64,000 nt of DNA from Strongylocentrotus purpuratus (Eukaryota; Echinodermata; Echinoidea; Camarodonta; Strongylocentrotidae). This document shows, piece after piece, positions 25,041 through 34,482 of this stretch; position 1 is the stretch's first letter; each line of letters begins with the position of its first letter. The notes under the pieces are model-generated. The model was not told where the DNA came from and searched no databases. It saw only the letters and a list, made by a program, of their open reading frames with translations. The translations under genes were made by a program, and so were the position numbers. The stretch lies in contig NW_022145550.1 of assembly GCF_000002235.5 (NCBI RefSeq), positions 1,082,501 to 1,146,500 on the forward strand. Direction: 5' to 3'.

Positions 25041-25869
25041 TTTGTGTCTGTGTCCTTCCCTGGCTTCTCACACGACACATTTTTTTCCCCATGTCTTTTG
25101 CGAGATGCCCCACATTCCGAGAATTTATTCTCTTGGACACAGCTAGAGCGTTCTGCAATTGAAAGCGAAATGTGCGAGTCAGGGGCGGCGATCCCGGGGG
25201 AAGGACGGGGTACACGTCTTTCCTCAATTTTCTGAGGGGGATCGTCCCCCATGGATAATTTGAAAAAGTGCACACCAACAAAATGTATAGCAAATACTGA
25301 CTAAAGACTGCAACACGCTTTAAGGCTCTGGTGGGCCCAAGAGTACAGCGTTTAGACTAATAGAAATGATAAAATCTTCTCGCTCGGTCGCTACGCTCCT
25401 TCGCATAATATCCTAAAAATATACAAGTAAATATTGTAGAAAATATGTATTCTGTTGGTATCACGTATGTACAGTTTACACTGTATGTTAAAAAGATTAA
25501 AAGTTATAGAAATAGATCAGTGTTTCAAAAATGAATATTCAGCTTGCTCTTTTAAGAAGTCCCTTCCTGCTCAGTACTTACTAAAATTTACCTAGTAAAT
25601 ATTTACAACCCTTCGGACTGTACACTAGATATCGGCAAAGTAAAAGTGAAGCGTGAAAAAAAGTATATTGCTTGTTTTTATGCTGTAGTTTTGCTAAAGA
25701 ATGTAATTTTGTAACACAAAAAAACTTCAAAAACCTGTGAGGGGTTAACATATAAGACTTATCATACAGCTTTATAACCCCCCCCCCCCAATACAATTTA
25801 AACATGGGTTATTTTTAATTTGATACCAGTGATTTACAAGTATTACTAAAATGGCAGTATTTTTCCATG

Positions 25870-26050
25870 CGCTCCCGGGGGCTCTACCCCCTAGAACCCA
25901 CCAAGGGCCCTAAGGCGGGCCCTTGTTTGCTCATCTGGCCGTAATTAAATGCCTAAAGTCCTTGAGATTTCGGGGGCTCTGCCCTCTGGACTCAACCAAG
26001 GGGCCCCAGGCGGGTCCCTAGATGCGTAATTTGGTGCCTAAAAGCCCTTC
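25870..26050 (+). repeat. ~100-bp GC-rich tandem units, forward copies
   Basis: Two units with GGGGGCTCTACCCCCTAGAAC, then AAGGGCCCTAAGGCGGG, then TAATTAAATGCCTAAA. The same unit appears at 27430-27655 and, inverted, at 29820-30215. Confidence 0.8.
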
Positions 26051-26362
26051 CGTTATGTATTTCTTTGTCTTTCTTTCTCCATATCCTCTGCACTCTCCTT
26101 ATGTATTTTTTTGTTTTCCCTTTTCTATTACGTTCCCTTCTCTGGGTATACGTGCTTGCACATGTACTATATATGGCTAAACAGTTTTGTAAAAAAAAAA
26201 TATGCGCGAACGGTCAAGGAGTAAGAAGAAGGCAAAAAGAGAACAAAGACGGCATCCATGGAAGCCATGTGAGAGTGTCCACTTTTTTCACTTTTTACTT
26301 TCACCCTTGCATTCTTTCCTGAATCAGAGTTTTCTCACACCTTGTAGACTCGTGCAGGTTAT

Positions 26363-26390
26363 GGTGGTGTGTGTGTGTGTGTGTGTGTGC

Positions 26391-26429
<39 letters not shown>

Positions 26430-26437
26430 TGTGTGTA
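26363..26437. repeat. (GT)n microsatellite
   Basis: An alternating GT run with a few GC steps. Confidence 0.95.
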
Positions 26438-26589
26438 CGTGTAACGAAATAACGTATACAATAGCTTGGCAATTCTCATGGTTATAAGATACAATGTAAA
26501 AGGAAATGAGAGAATAATGGTCGCGTAGCTTAAATCAAAGTTCCCCATTGCAGTCCTCTTTTTTGGATATTTTTGCATTTTGTTTTTGT

Positions 26590-27115
26590 AAGAGGTGTAG
26601 CGCCAGAAGAAAGAAGAGGAAGAAGAAAAAAACGGGTGAAGAAGGAGATCGGGGGGGGGGGGGGGCGAAAGGGCCTTGCCTACCAGGCTGTTGCACCCCC
26701 CCCCCCCTCCAATCAAAAAATAAGAGAGAAGGAAGGTATGGGAAAGGGTAAGAGGAGATAAAGGGAAGGAAAAGAGGAAGAAGAAAAGAAAAGAAAGGGG
26801 ATATCATTTGCAATTTTCCCGCCGGTGGATCGAGGGGGGGGGCAAAAGGCCCTTAACCCCCCCCCCCCGCACCCGCTATAACAAAGAGAGAAAGAAGGAA
26901 AAGGGAAAGAGGAGAGCTAAAAGGGAACAAAAAAAAAGGAAGAAGAAAAGAAAAGGGTGAAAAGAACAGGAGATCAGTTCCGGTTAATCCCACTAACAAC
27001 GTGTGGACCGAAAGGCCCTTGCCCCCCCCCCCCCCCTCGGCAAACCTTAAGGAGGAGAGAAAGGGAAAGAAGACAAAATAGAAAGAAGAAAAGGGGGGCA
27101 CTGGCGTACTGATAG
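26590..27115. repeat. Purine-rich G-run repeat units
   Basis: Three units, each a G-run, then AAAGGCCCTTGCC, a C-run, then 100 bp of almost pure purine (GAAGGAAAGG...). They match the units at 23260-23550. The opposite-strand open frames are low-complexity. Confidence 0.8.
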
Positions 27116-27429
27116 GGGGGGGGGGGCTTGGGGAAATTCAAATTCAAACGTGGTTTATTTCTAATTCCATAACGGTGGCTTACAAATAATGCTGAATTCT
27201 TTCCGAGATTTTCCCTCAGTTTTTAGTAAATTATACTTTTGTATACGTTTGTTGGAAAATGACAAATTCCTAAATTTACAGCCAGGCAAGAAATATGATT
27301 CTTGAGTTAGGGCCTGGGGATCGGCTGGAATCGCAAGCCTCGATCCCCCCCCCCCCCCCCACCCTCCACTTTTTTTGAAAAGGTATAGTAAAGAGAAATA
27401 GAAAAAGAGAGCAAGAAAGAAAGAATAGT

Positions 27430-27655
27430 TAACTAGCTGCTCATCTGACCGAAATTAAACGCCTAAAAAAACCTGAGCTTCCGGGGTTCCGTCCCTTGCA
27501 CCCCGCCTAGGGCCCTAGACTCCCCTGGATGCTAATCTGACGGAAATGTAATGCCTAAAACCCCTGTTTTCTGGGGGCTTCGCCCGCTGGACCTCACGCC
27601 AATTAGTGTCTTGCCAGTATCACAAATAAGGTATAAAAATATGTTCATCTGACCG
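27430..27655 (+). repeat. ~100-bp GC-rich tandem units, second block
   Basis: Two degenerate units (CTCATCTGACCGAAATTAAACGCC, read by its parts CTCATCTGACC and AATTAAACGCC; CCTAGGGCCCTAGAC; GGGGGCTTCGCCCGCTGG), same orientation as 25870-26050. Confidence 0.7.
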
Positions 27656-28136
27656 TAATTTTGATTTGATTTGATTTGATTTATTGGTTTCTGCATCTTT
27701 TTTTTTTTTTTTTATCACACATGTTCATGAACATAATATGGTTTGATACAATATTTTAAGTGTATATAATTTTATACAGATAATGAACGAATTTAAACAA
27801 ATATATTGAATGCATAATTAACATACATTATATGCAGGAGGGCTACAGAAATAAGCAAAGTAGCTTGACGTGCCCGCAGCCCTCAATAACAATAACAAAT
27901 ACAAATAGAAAAGACTGACTTGCAGAGAAGAAAAGGAAAGGGGAGAGAAGGAGCGTTGGTAATAACACAATAAATCTCGTACATCTGCTGATTGAATGAA
28001 GGTTCATTCATAAAATGGCTAAACGATGCTAGGTTATGGACGAGTACACATCATTATTGAATATACAGTCACTGTACACCTAAAACACCTGAGCTTCCCG
28101 GGTCGGACAAGGTATCAAAATTTGTTTATCTGACCG
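27656..28136. other. Intergenic stretch with (TTGAT)n and poly-T
   Basis: A short (TTGAT)n repeat at 27660-27682 and poly-T at 27698-27713 precede unique-looking AT-rich sequence. No gene was seen. Confidence 0.6.
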
Positions 28137-28620
28137 CAAGCGCGTAGCCAGGGGGGGGGGGGGGGGGATAGACAAACAGGAGAGGAGAGGAAAGGAAGAG
28201 GACGTAGGGAGAAAAAGGAGCAGACAAAAAACATCTTTGAAATTCAGTATAGAGAACGGTACAACGAATCGTCTTCTATCTCTAATAATTTAATGAAACG
28301 TCAAAGCTTCCGCGCTTCGCGGAGGGGGGGGGGGGAAGGGAATGAATTAAGACAAGGATTAAGAGTATAGAGAACGGTACAACGAATCGTCTTCTATCTC
28401 TTATAATTTAATGAAACGTCAAAGCTTCCGCGCTTCGCGGAGGGGGGGGGGGGCTGAATTAAGACAAGGATTAAGAGTCGAGAACTATACAACGAATCGT
28501 TTTCTTTCTCCAATGATTTAATGAAACGTAAACGCTTCCGCGCTGCGCGGAGGGGGGGGGGGGGGGCTGAATTTAGACAAGGATTACGAGTCGACAACGG
28601 TGCAACGAATTGGCTTCTTT
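28137..28620. repeat. G-run element with four ~110-bp minisatellite units
   Basis: The left end is CAAGCGCGTAGCCAGG plus a G-run. Four units of the minisatellite described at 4281-4945 follow in opposite orientation, each carrying CGTCTTCT...CTCTAATAATTTAATGAAACG and CGCTTCGCGGAGG blocks. The array continues at 29632-29690 after an insertion. Confidence 0.7.
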
Positions 28621-28626
28621 CTCTAA

Positions 28627-29631
28627 AGTGACTCTCACACTCTGCCGTGTAGGCCTACCGTGTGCCACCGTGCGCGAAAATGTCTGCGGACGGTGGAGAA
28701 CGGCGAGGGCACACGGTGGTTCGTTATCAAAGCGGGAAACACGTTAATAGGGCGTTGGCGCTTATTTACACCCGGTGGGACCCGGTGAAAGTTTTGGGCA
28801 TGTTCAAAACTTTGGCCGCCTGGCACCGGCCGCAAGTAAGCGGCAAGAGGACGGTGTTGAACGGTATGAGGACGGTATGAATACGTTATGAAAACGGTCA
28901 CACTGTATGAACACGTTCACACCACGCTCATAACCCGTTACAGAACGGTGATGAACGGGCAAAAACAAATCCACCGTCTGCAACGGGTTGTAAGCGGGTT
29001 GTGAACGTGTCATGAACGTGTTGATACCGTGCCACCGTCTTCATAACGTATTCATACCGTGCTCATTACAGTGTTCATACCGGACTGCCAACGGGTGTTT
29101 CCAAAGCGGTACCGCCTGATTCTGACGGCGCCGCCTCCCTAACGCATGGGTAACATCCTGTTAACGCCTCGACGTTCCCATAACGTCCTATAACGGGTCC
29201 TTAACGTGTCCTTACCTTCACAGTAGCGTCATATGAACGTGCCATTACCAACAAATTTTGTCACCGTGTGCTACCGTTTGTCACTAATTATTGCGTATAT
29301 ATAGAGGGGTTTCGTCAGATGAGCTTTACTTTTTCTTGTCATGACGTCAGCAGTCCGGGGACTCGCTCACAGGACGCTCCGAGCGGTGAGGGGACGCTAA
29401 GTGACTGGTAGGTGGCTGCTACAAACCCGGTGCACACGTTCGAGACCCGGTATGGGCCTGGTATGGAAACGGCCAGAAGATGGCAACGAAACGGTGAAAA
29501 GATTAATTTTATGATTTTTTTTTTTGCGGCCGGGGACAAGTTCGCTCAAAACCCAACGTTCTGGACTCTGTTGTTTTTTAACAGCCCGGCAGGTGGACGG
29601 TAGGCCTACACGGCAGAGTGTGAGAGCTCCA
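28627..29631. mobile_element. 1-kb inverted-repeat DNA element with ACGGT-motif arrays
   Basis: A perfect 29-bp inverted repeat lies at 28632-28660 and 29598-29626, starting CTCTCACACTCTGCCGTGTA. The element splits the host minisatellite unit at TCTCTAA, and TAA is repeated at both borders (28624-28626, 29632-29634), so a 3-bp duplication is likely. The interior is rich in ACGGTATGA-like motifs, mostly forward in the left half and reversed (TCATACCGT-like) in the right half. The base composition is clearly GC-richer than the surroundings. No transposase was seen. PIF/Harbinger is the best guess from the TAA duplication. CACTA is a weaker alternative. Confidence 0.75.
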
Positions 29632-29819
29632 TAATACTTTAATGAAACGTCATATATAGCTTCCGCGCTTTGCAGAGGAGGGAGGGGGAAACTCACCCCT
29701 CCCTACATCCCCCTGCATTACGTCACTGCTGGTCACCATTACGTACCAATATTTGGCTCGCATAATTTCAAATTTGGGCCCCCCCCCCTTAGAAATCCTG
29801 GATCCGCGCCTGGGGAGAG

Positions 29820-30215
29820 CTCCCAGAAGCTCAGAGGTTTTAATATTAACTACGGTCAGATGAGCATCCAGGGGCCGCCTTAGGGCCCTTGGTGGGGTCC
29901 AGGGGGCAGAGCCCCCGGAAGCTCAGGGGTTTTAGGTATTTAATTATGGTGAGATGAGCATCCAGGGGGCGCCTTAGGGCCCTTGGTGGGGTCCAGGGGG
30001 CAAAGCCCCCGAAAGCTCGGGGGTTTTAGGTATTTGATTACGGTCAGATGAGCATCCAGGGGGCAGAGCCCCGGAAGCTCAGGGGTTTTAGGTATTTAAT
30101 TACGGTCAGATGAGCATCCAGAGTACCGCCTTAGGGCCCTTGGTGGGGTCCAGGGCGAAGCCTCTGTAAGCTCTGGGGTTTGAGGCATTTAATTACGGTC
30201 AGATGAGCATTTTTT
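29820..30215 (-). repeat. ~100-bp GC-rich tandem units, inverted block
   Basis: Four units of GGTATTTAATTACGGTCAG, ATGAGCATCCAGGGGGC, CCTTAGGGCCCTTGGTGG and CAGAGCCCCCGGAAGCTC. They are inverted relative to 25870-26050 and 27430-27655. Confidence 0.85.
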
Positions 30216-31090
30216 ATTCCTTATTTGTGACATGGGCAGGTCACTTATTTGCGTTTTGCCCCCCCCCCCCCCCCCCATGTCCCCCATTTCCGGCGCCTAT
30301 GGTCATGGAGCTAATCAAAATTGGAAATGGGTAGGTTTGCGAAGCCAATGGGTTGCCCAAATCAGTCATCCATCAATATTGGTTCCTAGTATTATTTGTA
30401 AAAAAAGCAACCGAGGAATACATATTAAATGTATATACATATAGATTGAATCAGCAGAAATATGCATGTATTTCTTAGATGAGAGCAAAGAGTAGGTTTC
30501 CCTCAAGTGTACCAGGAAAGTGTGTGTCGAGTTTTTGATAGGGCACTGTGTGTCAAGGGAAAGTTGGGGAAACGCACGGCTCTTACTGTGAGTTTAGGGA
30601 AGGGGATATTATCGCCTTCTTTTTATGTTCCTCTCCCTTCCTGCTTGTTTTACCACTTTTTTTTAGACTGAGATGGTTCGAGGGATAAAGTCAATTAAGG
30701 CTATTAACATTATTGCGATGGATTTGTTACTATTTTATTTTGGTCGTTATCATTATTTATTCTTATTCACAATCTCATGATTATGGTTGTGAAATATGTG
30801 CAAAAATATATGAACGGATATACATTTATTCTATAAATATGGCAATTGTGTAATTTCTATTTTGAGTAGCTCCTTCACATCCCCGATACATGATTACAGA
30901 TACTGCCAATAATAAATATATATATATATATTATAATTTATTTTGTTTATAAAACAAGATTGAATTTAGATGCTGCTTGTAAGTGTCGGCTTACTCCCGA
31001 CGACGGATAGTCAACCTGTTCGAAACGTCGAGCAACTCATCCTCTCCAAGCGCTATATTTCTCCTTAGAACTATATGCTAAGAAAGATAA
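30216..31090. other. Intergenic stretch
   Basis: It holds a C-run at 30258-30275, an (AT)n run at about 30919-30931, and near 30999-31040 a GACGACGGATAGTC ... GTTCGAAACGTCGAG segment of the kind seen at retroelement tails. No coding sequence was seen. Confidence 0.55.
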
Positions 31091-31095
31091 CAAAC

Positions 31096-31158
31096 AGTCC
31101 TTTTCAGGACTACACATCCCCAAGAAAGATTACCGAGTCAGAGTCCTTTTCAGGACTC
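31096..31158 (+). promoter_or_regulatory. Two histone-mRNA-type 3' stem-loops with a downstream element
   Basis: AGTCCTTTTCAGGACT occurs at 31096-31111 and 31142-31157. Each can form a 6-bp stem around a TTTC loop, the geometry of replication-dependent histone 3' ends. CAAGAAAGA at 31121-31129, nine bases after the first stem, equals the sea-urchin histone downstream (U7) element as I remember it. No histone reading frame lies upstream in the window, so this is probably a detached or repeat-borne copy. Confidence 0.55.
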
Positions 31159-33839
31159 CTCAACCCTCTCTCTCTCTCACACATGGTGCACCCGCAAACC
31201 TACTGTATATGAAGATTGAATTTGTTTAATTTATTTAATTGAAAAACTATCACTAGTATGTTTGCTTGTCTCCCTGAGCATATTACTCTGTTTATTTGTA
31301 TCAATTTTTAGAATTTAGTTTATATCATGGTAACCTCAATTTTTTAACCTTGATTTTTTTCATTATGTGCTGTTGAATTTTAAGCGAATAAAGAACATAA
31401 AATGAAAATGAAAACGAAACGATTTTTTTTGGTCTGTATTTCTAATATTATGTGGTTATTATGCACTTGATGATACAGAGGGGGATATAAAAAGTGTGAC
31501 AAGCACAAGTTATATATTTATTTCTAACAATTACAAGCATGATAAGTGTGAATTCGAGACTACTTGCTTTAAATGGAAATCAACCATTACTAGAAATGTA
31601 TCTAACATCATTTATACTTTATACATTTATACTCTTGCAAAGAATAAGCACACTTTTTTAGTTCACTTGCATGCAGTTTTAAAAGGCTATAGTGACTTTG
31701 AGCATATTCGTTAAACATTTTCAAATACATCTACCATTGACTTGCAGCATTTAGAAAGAACTGTCAGCCTTTATTGTGGTGTGTTAATGTAAATAGTAAT
31801 TGAATTTGCTCTTTATTTACAATAAATCAGTCAGTCGTATGAATTCGTTACACAAACCTGCACCCTTTGAAAAATATATTTCAATATAAATTCAAAAATA
31901 GAAAAGTGCAATAAAAATAGAAAAAATGTTAATTTGTACATATATATATCATCATTTTCTGCAACAAACACCATTATAGACTTCAAATTCACGTTCATTA
32001 ATTCAACGAAAGAACCTAAATATTGCAGGTTTACATGAGTCAACTGACAACACAATGGTGGTAATACAACCTCTATTTGGAAAGTACTGATATTCAATAA
32101 TTTTCGTATAAACAAACAAAACCATACATACCAGACAGACATGATAAACAAAGACGAAACAATGATCCAAGGTTAGATCATTTGACAGTTGACAGTTTTT
32201 GGATACAAAATATTTGATACAACTCGCTATTCACCAATGGTTAATAGGTTAAGAGCAATCATTTTATCAACCAAAAGGGTTCATACTTCAGACGTGAATA
32301 ACAGACCTTGAATTGGAAATTCAAAGAAAATCACAAATATGTCAAACAATGTATCACTAGAAACTGGTAAGCTAACAGATGGCCATCGTACAAGTCTTAG
32401 GTCAACTACATATCGGGTGATTTATTAAAAAAAAAAATACAAATACAACCACCTCCATAGAATCTGGGATATACGAGAGATTCGCCAGAAAAATAACAAT
32501 GTTTTAATGACGTCACATAATGGATCAATACTGCCCAAGCAGACGACAGCTATTATTTCTCAAATTATAATGAGTTTAGTGTATATAAATGGGATGGCAT
32601 TTCAAATCATTCAAAAGGGAACCGATTCTGATAACTAAACTCTTTTGTTTGTAAATACACAGGATGGGGTTAATTAACAATCAAGGAAACCAGACTTTCA
32701 AATTGAAACCCGATCCCCCGCCCCCCCCCCCCCCTGGAATGATATTAAGGGCGGCATTTGTTCCCTCTTGAAACGACGAACATAACGCGGTGTGTGCAGC
32801 TGAATATACAATGGCGTCTTATTTTGTTTACAACTTACAAGCGACAGATTCCTTTATTTTTGTATCGCTGCATTTGTCATCAAACTAAAACCACGCGCGG
32901 GGTTTAGAGTGAGGCAATGAGTTATATATTTAGCATGACGGTAGTGAAGTAAGAGAAAGATATCAAGAGAAGATGAAAAACAGGCACTGCAAATGTGTGA
33001 GATGCCATGGGACATCGTCTGCTTGCGCAAATCATGTCCATCCTGTGATCTCACACATCTCAGCAGCGTTCGAAGAGCTCTTCAGGTGCTATGCCGGGGC
33101 TGTATTTAAGCGCTGTGTAATTTATAATAACAATTACTTTGAATGTTTCCAAGAATTGAATTTTGATAACCTTGTCGAATCAAAGTTTCAACTTTGCAGT
33201 AATGAAAATAAAGCTAGTTTTTAAATCAATGAATATCTAATTTGAAAGTAATACAAAGTTTTGGGAAATTTTGAAAATCTGGTGGATAGTGATTCCTTAC
33301 AATTTTGATATATTTGGATGCCCCTGTGGATGTATTATAAGCACTAGAAAATTTAGCCCCTAAAACACTTCTGCTTTCGAGAAAAATTGAATATAAAAAT
33401 TTACCGGTACTCCCGGTAAATTTTGATGAATTTCAAATAGCGCCTACGGCCGTACAATGGTAGCTGCGACCGTGAAAATCTCAGAATATGTAGTTGTGAT
33501 ATATTTCAAAACGGGAATAGCTAATCAGTCGCTTTTAGTCAAGAAACATTGTTTTATAACTAAATAAATATCTTGACCTTGAGAGGGAGCTATACAACAT
33601 AAAGAGTGTATTATTTACAATTTTATAACTTTAGACTCGATTTCAACGGCGACAACGATCACTGAATTATTTAAGATCGCATATGCTCCCAATATGTTCA
33701 TTTGAACCAAATTCATGAACCCATACCAAAACTTTGTATTACCTTTAAGACATTTTAATACATCATAACTATGTACTTCATAAGCTTAAAGAACATTCAC
33801 TCGATAACCAAAAACAATGCACCTGTACAGATGTGTATT

Positions 33840-33930
33840 AATGGCTTGCCATATGATGTTAGTGCCGGGCTGAGATTCGAACCCTAAACCCTTAGATTGA
33901 AAATCAAGTGAATGAACCACGTATACTACG
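33840..33930 (-). repeat. tRNA-like fragment, probable SINE head
   Basis: On the minus strand TGGTTCATTCACTTG (A-box-like) and GGGTTCGAATC (B box, 33871-33882) lie about 30 bp apart. The acceptor stem does not pair, so this is not called a tRNA gene. Confidence 0.5.
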
Positions 33931-33962
33931 ACACCTCCACAATAATGTTTCCGTAGTTCCAC

Positions 33963-33968
33963 TTTATT
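33963..33968 (-). terminator. Candidate polyadenylation signal of gene A
   Basis: AATAAA on the minus strand, about 236 bases past the gene A stop codon. It is the first such hexamer I noticed downstream, and usage is inferred. Confidence 0.4.
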
Positions 33969-34065
33969 TTCTAAGGTTAAAACAAAAATACTTCACAACC
34001 AAAAATATCTACAAATACAGTTTCATCCATAGATTTCAGGACCATCATTCAACCAACGCAATGCT

Positions 34066-34245
34066 ATATGAATTTAAGAATCAAATGCAAAGTTCTCGTA
34101 TACAGACCACCATTCAAACAACGAAAAACTATATGAATTTAAGAATCAAATGCAAAGTTCTCGTATACAGACCACCATTCAAACAACAAAAACCTATATG
34201 AATTTAAGAATCAAATGTAACGTTCTCATATACAGAGTACGGTTG
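34066..34245 (-). repeat. 65-bp tandem repeat running from the 3' UTR into the last codons of gene A
   Basis: Repeat starts at 34066, 34131 and 34196 share ATATGAATTTAAGAATCAAATG followed by GTTCTCGTATACAGA-like sequence (read as two parts). The third copy contains the stop codon and the codons for YENVTF. The two outer copies lie in the 3' UTR. Confidence 0.9.
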
Positions 34246-34482
34246 TTGAGGCTCTGGCTTCGGTCTGTCCTGGCTCCTCTCAGTCTCTACATTGCCATAC
34301 ATGAGTGCGGTGGCGCCTGCTTCCTGCGGATCAGTGACCTCATATGGGTTCTCTTCCGGGTCATGTGTATAGTCGATCTCTACATTGCCATACGTGTGGT
34401 CCTCTATCGGGTACGGAAGCTGCTCATAGTTTTCAGTGTGCAGGTATTCACGGATGACATCGTAGACGAAAGCATATTCCTC
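34204..34482 (-). CDS. Gene A exon 28: end of D2 and C-terminal tail
   Basis: 279 bp including the stop, acceptor ATGTAG, phase 0. It starts EEYAFVYDVIREYL, the conserved helix after the Q-loop of PTP domains (preceded by VQTE in exon 27). The tail is about 70 residues, rich in Pro, Glu and Tyr, with HTYGNVEID, LMYGNVETE and VYENVTF. These three YxNV motifs fit the pYxN consensus for Grb2-type SH2 domains. PTP-alpha has a comparable C-terminal tyrosine that binds Grb2. The function here is inferred. Confidence 0.93.
   Translation of the reverse strand, partial: EEYAFVYDVIREYLHTENYEQLPYPIEDHTYGNVEIDYTHDPEENPYEVTDPQEAGATALMYGNVETERSQDRPKPEPQQPYSVYENVTFDS

Larger units (their letters stand above)
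10695..34203. other. Interval between genes A and B: intergenic plus unlocated 5' part of gene B
   Basis: This 23.5-kb stretch has no convincing protein-coding exon in either strand. It must hold gene A's 3' UTR at its right end, and probably gene B's promoter, 5' UTR and signal-peptide exon, none of which I could place. Long open frames here translate simple repeats (CT, GT, TAA, purine-rich or G-run tracts). Sub-features are listed separately. Sub-stretches not listed (for example 11761-13630, 14341-16690, 17000-18118 and 31170-33830) show nothing I can name. Confidence 0.7.

Noticed and set aside
28627-29631. CACTA/EnSpm identity, because the inverted repeat contains CACTCTG
   Set aside because: The CACT is not at the border defined by the interrupted minisatellite unit, and TAA duplication fits PIF/Harbinger better.
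28137-29812. hAT element from CAAGCGCG to GCGCCTG enclosing the 1-kb element
   Set aside because: The flanks TCTGACCG and GGGAGAGC do not match, so the pairing of these ends is unproven.
33840-33930. Possible tRNA gene on the minus strand
   Set aside because: The B box is good, but the acceptor stem does not pair and the region looks like a SINE head.
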